Origin: Escarpia spicata
Lineage: Eukaryota > Annelida > Polychaeta > Sabellida > Siboglinidae
Direction of reading: 5' to 3'
Length of the DNA stretch: 64,000 nucleotides
Assembly: GCA_963995525.1 (NCBI GenBank)
Contig: OZ023213.1
Location: 42,640,276-42,704,275, forward strand
This document shows, one piece after another, positions 10,978 through 25,100 of this stretch (within the stretch, counting starts at the first letter, position 1; each line of letters begins with the position of its first letter). The position numbers and the translations under genes are program-made. The notes below the pieces were generated by a model. The model ran no database searches, was not told the origin of the DNA, and was given only the letters and a program-made list of their open reading frames with translations.

Positions 10978-11710
10978 CATACAGTCCTGTGTGATATGTA
11001 AGTGTTGTGAGACCAGTACAGGAACATACAGCCCTGTGTGATATGTAAGTGTTGTTAGACCAGTACAGAAACATACAATCCTGTGTGATATGTAAGTGTT
11101 GTTAGACCAGTACAGAAACATACAGCCCTGTGTGATATGTAAGTGTTGTGAGACCAGTACAGAAATATACAGCCCTGTGTGATATGTAAGTGTTGTGAGA
11201 CCAGTAAGGAACATTCAGCCCTGTGTGATGTGTAAGTGTTGTTAGACCAGTACAGAAACATACAGAACTGTGTGATATGTAAGTGTTGTTAGACCAGTAC
11301 AGAAACAAACAGTCCTGGGTGATATGTAAGTGTTGTGAGACCAGTACAGAAACATACAGCCCTGTGTGATAGGTAAGTTTTGTTAGACCAGTACAGAAAA
11401 ATACACTCCTGTGTGATATGTAAGTGTTGTTAGACCAGTACAGAAACATACAGTCCTGTGAGATATGTAAGTGTTGTGAGACCAGTACAGGAACATACAG
11501 TCCTGTGTGATATGTAAGTGTTGTGAGACCAGTACAGGAACCTACAGCCCTGTGTGATATGTAAATGTTGTTAGACCAGTACAGAAACATACAGGCCTGT
11601 GTGATATGTAAATGTTGTGAGACCAGTACAGAAACATACAGCCCTGTGTGATATGTAAGTGTTGTGAGACCAGTACAGAAACATGCAGTCCTGTGTGATA
11701 TGTAAGTGTT
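10978..11710 (+). repeat. Copy 1 of a 1,594-bp-offset duplication
   Basis: About 16 monomers recur at 12572-13304. Shared rare variants include ACATACAATCC near 11070, ATATACAGCCC near 11165, GATGTGTAAG near 11228 and ACCTACAGCCC near 11540. Differences such as AGTCCTGGG near 11312 against AGTCCTGTG near 12906, and GTAAGTG near 11467 against GTAAATG near 13061, show that the copies have started to diverge. Confidence 0.82.
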
Positions 11711-11866
11711 GTGAGACCAGTACAGGAACATACAGTCCTGTGTGATATGTAAGTGTTGTGAGACCAGTACAGAAACAAACAGTCCTGTGTGATATGTAAG
11801 TGTGGTGAGGCCAGTACAGAAACATACAGTCCTGTGTGATATGTATGTGTTGTGAGACCAGTACAA

Positions 11867-12156
11867 GAACATACAGTCCTGTGTGATATGTAAGTGTTGT
11901 TAGACCAGTACAGAAACATACAGCCCTGTGTGATATGTAAGTGTTGTTAGACTAGTACAGAAACATACAGCCTTTGTGAAATGTAAGTGTTGTTAGACCA
12001 GTACAGAAACATACAGTCCTGTGTGATATGTAAGTGTTGTTAGACCAGTACAGAAACATACAGCCCTGTGTGATATGTAAGTGTTGTTAGACTAGTACAG
12101 AAACATACAGCCTTTGTGAAATGTAAGTGTTGTTAGACCAGTACAGAAACATACAG
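11867..12156 (+). repeat. Local 140-bp tandem duplication (three monomers)
   Basis: Two units of 46+47+47 bp follow each other. Each contains GTTAGACTAGTACAG (beginning near 11945 and 12085) followed by the 46-bp CCTTTGTGAAATG monomer. The first mismatch on the left is at 11866 and on the right near 12157. The period is one base less than three standard monomers because of the 46-bp member. Confidence 0.85.
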
Positions 12157-12571
12157 CCCTGTGTGATATGTAAGTGTTGTTAGACCAGTACAGAAACATA
12201 CAGTCCTGTGTCATATATAAGTGTTGATAGACCAGTACAGAAACATACAGCCCTGTGTGATATGTAAGTGTTGTGAGACCAGTAAGGAATATTCAGCCCT
12301 GTGTGATATGTAAGTGTTGTTAGACCAGTACAGAAACATACAGTACTGTGTGATATGTAAGTGTTGTTAGACCAGTACAGAAACATACAGTCCTGTGTTA
12401 TATGTAAGTGTTGTGAGACCAGTACAGAAACATACAGCCCTGTGTGATATGTAAGTGTTGTTAGACCAGTACAGAAAAATACAGTCGTGTGTGATATGTA
12501 AGTGTTGTTAGACCAGTACAGAAACATACAGTCCTGTGAGATATGTTAGTGTTGTGAGACCAGTACAGGAA

Positions 12572-13304
12572 CATACAGTCCTGTGTGATATGTAAGTGTT
12601 GTGAGACCAGTACAGGAACATACAGCCCTGTGTGATATGTAAGTGTTGTTAGACCAGTACAGAAACATACAATCCTGTGTGATATGTAAGTGTTGTTAGA
12701 CCAGTACAGAAACATACAGCCCTGTGTGATATGTAAGTGTTGTGAGACCAGTACAGAAATATACAGCCCTGTGTGATATGTAAGTGTTGTGAGACCAGTA
12801 AGGAACATTCAGCCCTGTGTGATGTGTAAGTGTTGTTAGACCAGTACAGAAACATACAGAACTGTGTGATATGTAAGTGTTGTTAGACCAGTACAGAAAC
12901 AAACAGTCCTGTGTGATATGTAAGTGTTGTGAGACCAGTACAGAAACATACAGCCCTGTGTGATAGGTAAGTTTTGTTAGACCAGTACAGAAAAATACAC
13001 TCCTGTGTGATATGTAAGTGTTGTTAGACCAGTACAGAAACATACAGTCCTGTGAGATATGTAAATGTTGTGAGACCAGTACAGGAACATACAGTCCTGT
13101 GTGATATGTAAGTGTTGTGAGACCAGTACAGGAACCTACAGCCCTGTGTGATATGTAAATGTTGTTAGACCAGTACAGAAACATACAGGCCTGTGTGATA
13201 TGTAAATGTTGTGAGACCAGTACAGAAACATACAGCCCTGTGTGATATGTAAGTGTTGTGAGACCAGTACAGAAACATGCAGTCCTGTGTGATATGTAAG
13301 TGTT
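12572..13304 (+). repeat. Copy 2 of the 1,594-bp-offset duplication
   Basis: This is the partner of 10978-11710, in the same order and with scattered single-base differences. It ends where GTGTTTTTACACC (about 13302-13314) faces GTGTTGTGAGACC in copy 1. Confidence 0.82.
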
Positions 13305-13559
13305 TTTACACCAGTACAGGAACATACAGCCCTGTGTGATATGTAAGTGTTGTGAGACCAGTAGAGGAACATACAGCCCTGTGTGATATGTAAATGTTGT
13401 GAGACCAGTACAGGAACATACAGTCCTGTGTGATATGTAAGTGTTGTTAGACCAGTACAGGAACATACAGCCCTGTGTCATATGTAAGTGTTGTTAGACC
13501 AGTACAGGAACATACAGGTCTGTGTGATATGTAAGTGTTGTGAGACCAGTACAGGAACA

Positions 13560-14530
13560 TACAGACCTGTGTGATATGTAAGTGTTGTTAGACCAGTACA
13601 GGAACATACAGTCCTGTATGATATGTAAGTGTTGTGAGACCAGTACAGAAACAAACTGTCCTGTGTGATATGTAAGTGTTGTGAGGCCAGTACAGAAACA
13701 TACAGCCCTGTGTGATATGTAAGTGTTGTTAGACCAGTACAGGAACATACAGCCCTGTGTGATATGTAAGTGTTGTTAGACCAGTACAGGAACATACATT
13801 CCTGTGTGATATGTAAGTGTTGTTAGACCAGTACAGGAACATACAGTCCTGTGTGATATGTAAGTGTTGTTAGACCAGTACAGGAACATACAGCCCTGCT
13901 TGATATGTAAGAGTTGTGAGACCATTACAGGAACATACAGCCCTGTGTGATATGTAAGTGTTGTGAGACCAGTACAGAAACTTACAGTCTTGTGTGATAT
14001 GTAAGTGTTGTTAGACCAGTACAGAAATATACAGCCCTGTGTGATATGTAAGTGTTGTTAGACTAGTAAAGAGAAACATACAGTCCTGTGTGATATGTAA
14101 GTGTCGTTAGACCAGTACAGAAAAATACAGTCCTGTGTGATATGTAAGTGTTGTGAGACCAGTACAGGAACATACAGCCCTGTGTGATATGTAAGTGTTG
14201 TTAGACCAGTACAGAAACATACAGGCCTGTGTGATATGTAAATGTTGTGAGACCAGTACAGAAACATACAGCCCTGTGTGATATGTAAGTGTTGTGAGAC
14301 CAGTACAGGAACATATAGTCCTGTGGGATATGTAAGTGTTGTTAGACCAGTACAGAAACATACAGCCCTGTGTGATATGTAAGTGTTGTGAGACCAGTAC
14401 AGAAACATGCAGTCCTGTGTGATATGTAAGTGTTATTACACAAGTACGGGAACATACAGCCCTATGTGATATGTAAGCGTTGTGAAACCAGTACAGGAAC
14501 ATACAGCCCTGTGTGATATAAAAATGTTGT
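13560..14530 (+). repeat. Dispersed block E, copy (partners at 28.2-29.2 and 29.4-30.4 kb)
   Basis: This stretch matches 28199-29169 at an offset of 14,639 bp. The shared markers, in order, are CCCTGCTTGATATG, GACCATTACAGG, AACTTACAGTCTTG, the 49-bp ACTAGTAAAGAGAAAC junction, the ATATAGTCCTGTGGG monomer, ACATGCAGTCC, GTACGGGAAC and a GATATAAAAATG monomer. A related but shorter version lies at about 6420-7210 and lacks the 49-bp monomer. Confidence 0.82.
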
Positions 14531-14936
14531 GAGACAAGTACAGAAACATACAGTCCTGTGCGATACGTAAGTGTTGTGAGACCAGTACAGGAACATACAG
14601 TCCTGTGTGATATGTAAGTGTTGTGAGACTAGTACAGAAACATACAGCCTTTGTGAAATGTAAGTGTTGTTAGACCAGTACAGAAACATACAGTCCTGTG
14701 TGATATGTAAGTGTTGTGAGACCAGTACAGGAACATACAGCATTGTGTGATATGTAAGTGTTGTTAGACCAGTACAGAAACATACAGTCCTGTGTGATAT
14801 ATAAATGTTGTTAGACCAGTACAGATACATACAGTCCTGTGTGATATGTAAGTGTTATGAGACCAGTAAGGAACATTCAGCCCTGTGTGATATGTAAGTG
14901 TTGTTAGGCCAGTACAGAAACATACAGAACTGTGTG

Positions 14937-16637
14937 ATATGTAAGTGTTGTTAGACCAGTACAGAAACATACAGCCCTGTGTGATATGTAAGTGTTGTCA
15001 GACTAGTAAAGAGAAACATACAGTCCTGTGTGATATTTAAGTGTTGTTAGACCAGTACAGAAAAATACAGTCCTGTGTGATATGTAAGTGCTGTGAGACC
15101 AGTACAGGAACATACAGCCCTGTGTGATATGTAAGTGTTGTGAGACCAGTACAGGAACATACAGCCCTGTGTGATATGTAAGTGTTGTTAGACCAGTACA
15201 GGAACATACAGCCCTGTGTGATATGTAAGTGTTGTTAGACCAGTACAGAAACATACAGGCCTGTGTGATATGTAAATGTTGTGAGACCAGTACAGAAACA
15301 TACAGCCCTGTGTGATATGTAAGTGTTGTGAGACCAGTACAGGAACATATAGTCCTGTGGGATATGTAAGTGTTGTTAGACCAGTACAGAAACATAAAGC
15401 CCTGTGTGATATGTAAGTGTTTTGAGACCAGTAAAGAAACATGCAGTCCTGTGTGATATGTAAGTGTTGTTACACCAGTACAGGAACATACAGCCCTATG
15501 TGATATGTAAGTGTTGTGAGACCAGTACAGGAACATACAGCTCTGAGTGATATAAAAATGTTGTGAGACCAGTACAGAAACATACAGTCCTGTGTGATAT
15601 GTAAGTGTTGTGAGACCAGTACAAGAACATACAGCCTTGTGTGATACGTAAGTGTTGTGAGACCAGTACAGAAACATACAGTCCTGTGTGATATGTAAGT
15701 GTTGTGAGACCAGTACAGGAACATACAGTCCTGTGTGATATGTAAGTGTTGTGAGACTAGTACAGAAACATACAGCCTTTGTGAAATGTAAGTGTTGTTA
15801 GACCAGTACAGAAACATACAGTCCTGTGTGATATGTAAGTGTTGTGAGACCAGTACAGGAACATACAGCCCTGTGTGATATGTAAGTGTTGTTAGACCAG
15901 TTCAGAAACATACAGTCCTGTGTGATATATAAATATTGTTAGACCAGTACAGATACATACAGTCCTGTGTGATATGTAAGTGTTGTGAGACCAGTAAGGA
16001 ACATTCAGCCCTGTGTGATATGTAAGTGTTGTTAGACCAGTGCAGAAACATACAGTCCTGTGTGATATATAAGTGTTGTTAGACCAGTACAGATACATAC
16101 AGTCCTGTGTGATATGTAAGTGTTGTGAGACCAGTAAGGAACATTCAGCCCTGTGTGATATGTAAGTGTTGTTAGACCAGTACAGAAACATACAGAACTG
16201 TGAGATATGTAAGTGTTGTTAGACCAGTACAGAAACATACAGTCCTGTGTGATATGTAAGTTTTGTGAGACCAGTACAGGAATATACAGCCCTGTGTGAT
16301 ATGTAAGTGTTGTGAGACCAGTACAGAAACATACAGTCCTGTGTGATATGTAAGTGTTGTGAGACTAGTACAGAAACATACAGTCTTTGTGAAATGTAAG
16401 TGTTGTTAGACCAGTACAGAAACATACAGTCCAGTGTGATATGTAAGTGTTGTGAGACCAGTACAGGAACATACAGCCCTGTGTGATATGTAAGTGTTGT
16501 TAGACCAGTACAGAAACATACAGTCCTGTGATTTATATAAATGTTGTTAGACCAGTACAGATACATACAGTTCTGTGTGATATGTAAGTGTTGTGAGACC
16601 AGTAAGGAACATTCAGCCCTGTGTGATATGTAAGTGT
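14937..16637 (+). repeat. Block C, copy 1 (2,486-bp offset to 17423-19123)
   Basis: About 36 monomers recur at 17423-19123 and again at 21318-23018. Markers are GTTGTCAGACTAGTAAAG, GTGATATTTAAG, GTAAGTGCTGTGAG and GACCAGTTCAG followed by TATATAAATATTG. Differences are a handful of substitutions. The sequence changes at 16638, where GTTATTACACC follows instead of GTTGTGAGACC. Confidence 0.88.
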
Positions 16638-17225
16638 TATTACACCAGTACGGGAACATACAGCCCTATGTGATATGTAAGCGTTGTGAAACCAGTACAG
16701 GAACATACAGCCCTGTGTGATATAAAAATGTTGTGAGACAAGTACAGAAACATACAGTCCTGTGTGATACGTAAGTGTTGTGAGACTAGTACAGAAACAT
16801 ACAGTCCTGTTTGATATGTAAGTGTTGTGAGACCAGTACAGGAACATACAGTCCTGTGTGATATGTAAGTGTTGTGAGACTAGTACAGAAACATACAGCC
16901 TTTGTGAAATGTAAGTGTTGTTAGACCAGTACAGAAACATACAGTCCTGTGTGATATGTAAGTGTTGTGAGACCAGTACAGGAACATACAGCATTGTGTG
17001 ATATGTAAGTGTTGTTAGACCAGTACAGAAATATACAGTCCTGTGTGATATATAAATGTTGTTAGACCAGTACAGATACATACAGTCCTGTGTGATATGT
17101 AAGTGTTGTGAGACCAGTAAGGAACATTCAGCCCTGTGTGATATGTAAGTGTTGTTAGGCCAGTACAGAAACATACAGAACTGTGTGATATGTAAGTGTT
17201 GTTAGACCAGTACAGAAACATACAG
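16636..17225 (+). repeat. Copy of about 14432-14974
   Basis: After the block C match ends, the sequence follows 14432-14974 at an offset of 2,204 bp, changing to 2,251 bp where one extra 47-bp monomer is present here. Shared markers are GTACGGGAAC, GTAAGCGTTGTGAAACC, GATATAAAAATG, AGCATTGTG and GTTAGGCC. Thus the segments around 14.4-16.6 kb were copied in a rearranged or unequal register. Confidence 0.75.
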
Positions 17226-17310
17226 CCCTGTGTGATAGGTAAGTGTTGTTAGACCAGTACAGGAACATACAGTCCTGTGTGATATGTAAGTGTTGTGAGA
17301 CCAGTACAGG

Positions 17311-20300
17311 AACATACAGCCCTGTGTGATATGTAAATGTTGTTAGTCCAGTACAGAAACATACAGGCCTGTGTGATATGTAAATGTTGTGAGACCAGTA
17401 CAGAAACTTACAGTCTTGTGTGATATGTAAGTGTTGTTAGACCAGTACAGAAACATACAGCCCTGTGTGATAGGTAAGTGTTGTCAGACTAGTAAAGAGA
17501 AACATACAGTCCTGTGTGATATTTAAGTGTTGTTAGACCAGTACAGAAAAATACAGTCCTGTGTGATATGTAAGTGCTGTGAGACCAGTACAGGAACATA
17601 CAGCCCTGTGTGATATGTAAGTGTTGTGAGACCAGTACAGGAACATACAGCCCTGTGTGATATGTAAGTGTTGTTAGACCAGTACAGGAACATACAGCCC
17701 TGTGTGATATGTAAGTGTTGTTAGACCAGTACAGAAACATACAGGCCTGTGTGATATGTAAATGTTGTGAGACCAGTACAGAAACATACAGCCCTGTGTG
17801 ATATGTAAGTGTTGTGAGACCAGTACAGGAACATATAGTCCTGTGGGATATGTAAGTGTTGTTAGACCAGTACAGAAACATAAAACCCTGTGTGATATGT
17901 AAGTGTTGTGAGACCAGTAAAGAAACATGCAGTCCTGTGTGATATGTAAGTGTTGTTACACCAGTACAGGAACATACAGCCCTATGTGATATGTAAGTGT
18001 TGTGAGACCAGTACAGGAACATACAGCCCTGAGTGATATAAAAATGTTGTGAGACCAGTACAGAAACATACAGTCCTGTGTGATATGTAAGTGTTGTGAG
18101 ACCAGTACAAGAACATACAGCCTTGTGTGATACGTAAGTGTTGTGAGACCAGTACAGAAACATACAGTCCTGTGTGATATGTAAGTGTTGTGAGACCAGT
18201 ACAGGAACATACAGTCCTGTGTGATATGTAAGTGTTGTGAGACTAGTACAGAAACATACACCCTTTGTGAAATGTAAGTGTTGTTAGACCAGTACAGAAA
18301 CATACAGTCCTGTGTGATATGTAAGTGTTGTGAGACCAGTACAGGAACATACAGCCCTGTGTGATATGTAAGTGTTGTTAGACCAGTTCAGAAACATACA
18401 GTCCTGTGTGATATATAAATATTGTTAGACCAGTACAGATACATACAGTCCTGTGTGATATGTAAGTGTTGTGAGACCAGTAAGGAACATTCAGCCCTGT
18501 GTGATATGTAAGTGTTGTTAGACCAGTGCAGAAACATACAGTCCTGTGTGATATATAAGTGTTGTTAGACCAGTACAGATACATACAGTCCTGTGTGATA
18601 TGTAAGTGTTGTGAGACCAGTAAGGAACATTCAGCCCTGTGTGATATGTAAGTATTGTTAGACGAGTACAGAAACATACAGAACTGTGTGATATGTAAGT
18701 GTTGTTAGACCAGTACAGAAACATACATTCCTGTGTGATATGTAAGTTTTGTGAGACAAGTACAGGAATATACAGCCCTGTGTGATATGTAAGTGTTGTG
18801 AGACCAGTACAGAAACATACAGTCCTGTGTGATATGTAAGTGTTGTGAGACTAGTACAGAAACATACAGTCTTTGTGAAATGTAAGTGTTGTTAGACCAG
18901 TACAGAAACATACAGTCCAGTGTGATATGTAAGTGTTGTGAGACCAGTACAGGAACATACAGCCCTGTGTGATATGTAAGTGTTGTTAGACCAGTACAGA
19001 AACATACAGTCCTGTGATATATATAAATGTTGTTAGACCAGTACAGATACATACAGTTCTGTGTGATATGTAAGTGTTGTGAGACCAGTAAGGAACATTC
19101 AGCCCTGTGTGATATGTAAGTGTTGTGAGACCAGTACAGAAACATACAGTCCTGTGTGATATGTAAGTGTTAGAGACCAGTACAGGAACATACAGTCCTG
19201 TGTGATATGTAAGTGTTGTGAGACTAGTACAGAAACATACAGCCTTTGTGAAATGTAAGTGTTGTTAGACCAGTACAGAAACATACAGTACTGTGTGATA
19301 TGTAAGTGTTGATAGACCAGTGCAGAAACATACAGTCCTGTGTGATATATAAGTGTTGTTAGACCAGTACAGATACATACAGTCCTGTGTGATATGTAAG
19401 TGTTGTGAGACCAGTAAGGAACATTCAGCCCTGTATGATATGTAAGTGTTGTTAGACCGGTACAGAAACATACAGAACTGTGTGATATGTAAGTGTTGTT
19501 AGACCAGTACAGAAACATACAGTCCTGTGTGAAATGTAAGTGTTGTTAGACCAGTACAGAAACATACATTCCTGTGTGATATGTAAGTGTTGTTAGACCA
19601 GTACAGAAACATACAGTCCTGTGTGATATGTAAGTGTTGTTAGACCAATACAGAAATATACAGCCCCGTGTGATATGTAAGTGTTGTGACACCAGTACAA
19701 GAACATACAGTCCTGTGTGATATGTAAGTGTTGTGAGACAAGTACAGAAACATACAGTCCTGTGTGAAATGTAAGTGTTGTTAGACCAGTACAGAAACAT
19801 ACATTCCTGTGTGATATGTAAGTGTTGTGAGACCAATACAGGAACATACAGCCCTGTGTGGTATGTAAGTGTTGTTAGACCAGTACAGAAACATACAGTC
19901 CTGTATGATATGTAAGTGTTGTGAGACCAGTACAGAAACATACAGCCCTGTGTGATATGTAAGTGTTGTGAGACCAGTACAGGAACATATAGTCCTGTGG
20001 GATTTGTAAGTGTTGTTAGACCAGTACAGAAACATACAGTCCTGTGTGAAATGTAAGTGTTGTTAGACCAGTACAGAAACATACATTCCTGTGTGATATG
20101 TAAGTGTTGTGAGAACAGTACAGAAACATACAGACCTGTGTGATATGTAAGTGTTGTTAGACCAGTACAGGAACATACAGTCCTGTGTGATATGTAAGTG
20201 TTGTGAGACCAGTACAGGAACATACAGTCCTGTATGATATGTAAGTGTTGTTAGACAAGTACAGAAACATACAGCCCTGTGTGATATGTAAGTGTTGTTA

Positions 20301-21205
20301 GACCAGTACAGAAACATACAGTCCTGTGTGATATGTAAGTGTTGTGAGACCAGTACAGAAACATACAGCCCTGTGTGATAGGTAAGTGTTGTTAGACCAG
20401 TACAGAAACATACAGTCCTGTGAGATATGTAAGTGTTGTGAGACCAGTACAGGAACATACAGTCCTGTGTGATATGTATGTGTTGTGAGACCAGTACAGG
20501 AACATACAGCCCTGTGTGATATGTAAATGTTGTTAGACCAGTACAGAAACATACAGGCCTGTGTGATATGTAAATGTTGTGAGACCTGTACAGGAACTTA
20601 CAGTCTTGTGTGATATGTAAGTGTTGTTAGACCAGTACAGAAACATACAGCCCTGTGTAATATGTAAGTGTTGTTAGACTAGTAAAGAGAAACATACAGT
20701 CCTGTGTGATATGTAAGTGTTGTTAGACCAGTACAGAAACATACAGGCCTGTGTGATATGTAAGTGTTGTGAGACAAGTACAGAAACATACAGCCCTGTG
20801 TGATAAGTAAGTGTTGTTAGACCAGTACAGAAACATACAGTCCTGTGTGATATGAAAGTGTTGTGAGACAAGTAAGGAACATTCAGCCCTGTGTGATATG
20901 TAAGTGTTGTTAGACCAGTACAGGAACATACAGTCCTGTGTGATATGTATGTGTTGTTAGACCAGTACAGAAAAATACAGTCCTGTGTGATATGTAAGTG
21001 TTGTGAGACCAGTACAGGAACATAGAGCCCTGTGTGATATGTAAGTGTTGTTAGACCAGTACAGAAACATACAGGCCTGTGTGATATATAAATGTTGTTA
21101 GACCAGTACAGATACATACAGTCCTGTGTGATATGTAAGTGTTGTGAGACCAGTAAGGAACATTCAGCCCTGTGTGATATGTAAGTGTTGTTAGACCAGT
21201 GCAGA
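17311..21205 (+). repeat. Higher-order unit AB, copy 1 (3,895 bp)
   Basis: This unit of 83 monomers recurs directly at 21206-25100. The junction is sharp: before 17311 and 21206 the two sequences differ at 17310/21205 and 17307/21202, and from there they agree. It contains block C copy 2 at its start and the 2,673-bp segment B (from about 18.4 kb) at its end. The private variant A at 19290 faces C at 23185 and is the kind of difference that separates the copies. The net length is 6 bases short of 83 x 47, which the 46-bp and 49-bp monomers explain. Confidence 0.93.
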
Positions 21206-24200
21206 AACATACAGCCCTGTGTGATATGTAAATGTTGTTAGTCCAGTACAGAAACATACAGGCCTGTGTGATATGTAAATGTTGTGAGACCAGTACAGAA
21301 ACTTACAGTCTTGTGTGATATGTAAGTGTTGTTAGACCAGTACAGAAACATACAGCCCTGTGTGATAGGTAAGTGTTGTCAGACTAGTAAAGAGAAACAT
21401 ACAGTCCTGTGTGATATTTAAGTGTTGTTAGACCAGTACAGAAAAATACAGTCCTGTGTGATATGTAAGTGCTGTGAGACCAGTACAGGAACATACAGCC
21501 CTGTGTGATATGTAAGTGTTGTGAGACCAGTACAGGAACATACAGCCCTGTGTGATATGTAAGTGTTGTTAGACCAGTACAGGAACATACAGCCCTGTGT
21601 GATATGTAAGTGTTGTTAGACCAGTACAGAAACATACAGGCCTGTGTGATATGTAAATGTTGTGAGACCAGTACAGAAACATACAGCCCTGTGTGATATG
21701 TAAGTGTTGTGAGACCAGTACAGGAACATATAGTCCTGTGGGATATGTAAGTGTTGTTAGACCAGTACAGAAACATAAAACCCTGTGTGATATGTAAGTG
21801 TTGTGAGACCAGTAAAGAAACATGCAGTCCTGTGTGATATGTAAGTGTTGTTACACCAGTACAGGAACATACAGCCCTATGTGATATGTAAGTGTTGTGA
21901 GACCAGTACAGGAACATACAGCCCTGAGTGATATAAAAATGTTGTGAGACCAGTACAGAAACATACAGTCCTGTGTGATATGTAAGTGTTGTGAGACCAG
22001 TACAAGAACATACAGCCTTGTGTGATACGTAAGTGTTGTGAGACCAGTACAGAAACATACAGTCCTGTGTGATATGTAAGTGTTGTGAGACCAGTACAGG
22101 AACATACAGTCCTGTGTGATATGTAAGTGTTGTGAGACTAGTACAGAAACATACAGCCTTTGTGAAATGTAAGTGTTGTTAGACCAGTACAGAAACATAC
22201 AGTCCTGTGTGATATGTAAGTGTTGTGAGACCAGTACAGGAACATACAGCCCTGTGTGATATGTAAGTGTTGTTAGACCAGTTCAGAAACATACAGTCCT
22301 GTGTGATATATAAATATTGTTAGACCAGTACAGATACATACAGTCCTGTGTGATATGTAAGTGTTGTGAGACCAGTAAGGAACATTCAGCCCTGTGTGAT
22401 ATGTAAGTGTTGTTAGACCAGTGCAGAAACATACAGTCCTGTGTGATATATAAGTGTTGTTAGACCAGTACAGATACATACAGTCCTGTGTGATATGTAA
22501 GTGTTGTGAGACCAGTAAGGAACATTCAGCCCTGTGTGATATGTAAGTATTGTTAGACGAGTACAGAAACATACAGAACTGTGTGATATGTAAGTGTTGT
22601 TAGACCAGTACAGAAACATACATTCCTGTGTGATATGTAAGTTTTGTGAGACAAGTACAGGAATATACAGCCCTGTGTGATATGTAAGTGTTGTGAGACC
22701 AGTACAGAAACATACAGTCCTGTGTGATATGTAAGTGTTGTGAGACTAGTACAGAAACATACAGTCTTTGTGAAATGTAAGTGTTGTTAGACCAGTACAG
22801 AAACATACAGTCCAGTGTGATATGTAAGTGTTGTGAGACCAGTACAGGAACATACAGCCCTGTGTGATATGTAAGTGTTGTTAGACCAGTACAGAAACAT
22901 ACAGTCCTGTGATATATATAAATGTTGTTAGACCAGTACAGATACATACAGTTCTGTGTGATATGTAAGTGTTGTGAGACCAGTAAGGAACATTCAGCCC
23001 TGTGTGATATGTAAGTGTTGTGAGACCAGTACAGAAACATACAGTCCTGTGTGATATGTAAGTGTTAGAGACCAGTACAGGAACATACAGTCCTGTGTGA
23101 TATGTAAGTGTTGTGAGACTAGTACAGAAACATACAGCCTTTGTGAAATGTAAGTGTTGTTAGACCAGTACAGAAACATACAGTCCTGTGTGATATGTAA
23201 GTGTTGATAGACCAGTGCAGAAACATACAGTCCTGTGTGATATATAAGTGTTGTTAGACCAGTACAGATACATACAGTCCTGTGTGATATGTAAGTGTTG
23301 TGAGACCAGTAAGGAACATTCAGCCCTGTATGATATGTAAGTGTTGTTAGACCGGTACAGAAACATACAGAACTGTGTGATATGTAAGTGTTGTTAGACC
23401 AGTACAGAAACATACAGTCCTGTGTGAAATGTAAGTGTTGTTAGACCAGTACAGAAACATACATTCCTGTGTGATATGTAAGTGTTGTTAGACCAGTACA
23501 GAAACATACAGTCCTGTGTGATATGTAAGTGTTGTTAGACCAATACAGAAATATACAGCCCCGTGTGATATGTAAGTGTTGTGACACCAGTACAAGAACA
23601 TACAGTCCTGTGTGATATGTAAGTGTTGTGAGACAAGTACAGAAACATACAGTCCTGTGTGAAATGTAAGTGTTGTTAGACCAGTACAGAAACATACATT
23701 CCTGTGTGATATGTAAGTGTTGTGAGACCAATACAGGAACATACAGCCCTGTGTGGTATGTAAGTGTTGTTAGACCAGTACAGAAACATACAGTCCTGTA
23801 TGATATGTAAGTGTTGTGAGACCAGTACAGAAACATACAGCCCTGTGTGATATGTAAGTGTTGTGAGACCAGTACAGGAACATATAGTCCTGTGGGATTT
23901 GTAAGTGTTGTTAGACCAGTACAGAAACATACAGTCCTGTGTGAAATGTAAGTGTTGTTAGACCAGTACAGAAACATACATTCCTGTGTGATATGTAAGT
24001 GTTGTGAGAACAGTACAGAAACATACAGACCTGTGTGATATGTAAGTGTTGTTAGACCAGTACAGGAACATACAGTCCTGTGTGATATGTAAGTGTTGTG
24101 AGACCAGTACAGGAACATACAGTCCTGTATGATATGTAAGTGTTGTTAGACAAGTACAGAAACATACAGCCCTGTGTGATATGTAAGTGTTGTTAGACCA

Positions 24201-25100
24201 GTACAGAAACATACAGTCCTGTGTGATATGTAAGTGTTGTGAGACCAGTACAGAAACATACAGCCCTGTGTGATAGGTAAGTGTTGTTAGACCAGTACAG
24301 AAACATACAGTCCTGTGAGATATGTAAGTGTTGTGAGACCAGTACAGGAACATACAGTCCTGTGTGATATGTATGTGTTGTGAGACCAGTACAGGAACAT
24401 ACAGCCCTGTGTGATATGTAAATGTTGTTAGACCAGTACAGAAACATACAGGCCTGTGTGATATGTAAATGATGTGAGACCTGTACAGGAACTTACAGTC
24501 TTGTGTGATATGTAAGTGTTGTTAGACCAGTACAGAAACATACAGCCCTGTGTAATATGTAAGTGTTGTTAGACTAGTAAAGAGAAACATACAGTCCTGT
24601 GTGATATGTAAGTGTTGTTAGACCAGTACAGAAACATACAGGCCTGTGTTATATGTAAGTGTTGTGAGACAAGTACAGAAACATACAGCCCTGTGTGATA
24701 AGTAAGTGTTGTTAGACCAGTACAGAAACATACAGTCCTGTGTGATATGAAAGTGTTGTGAGACAAGTAAGGAACATTCAGCCCTGTGTGATATGTAAGT
24801 GTTGTTAGACCAGTACAGGAACATACAGTCCTGTGTGATATGTATGTGTTGTTAGACCAGTACAGAAAAATACAGTCCTGTGTGATATGTAAGTGTTGTG
24901 AGACCAGTACAGGAACATAGAGCCCTGTGTGATATGTAAGTGTTGTTAGACCAGTACAGAAACATACAGGCCTGTGTGATATATAAATGTTGTTAGACCA
25001 GTACAGATACATACAGTCCTGTGTGATATGTAAGTGTTGTGAGACCAGTAAGGAACATTCAGCCCTGTGTGATATGTAAGTGTTGTTAGACCAGTGCAGA
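21206..25100 (+). repeat. Higher-order unit AB, copy 2 (3,895 bp)
   Basis: This unit is near identical to 17311-21205. Substitutions private to this copy include A at 24472, where copies 1 and 3 have T (20577, 27145), and T at 24650, where they have G (20755, 27323). These private changes in the middle copy show that the three B segments are distinct sequences and not one sequence counted three times by a simple assembly loop. Confidence 0.93.
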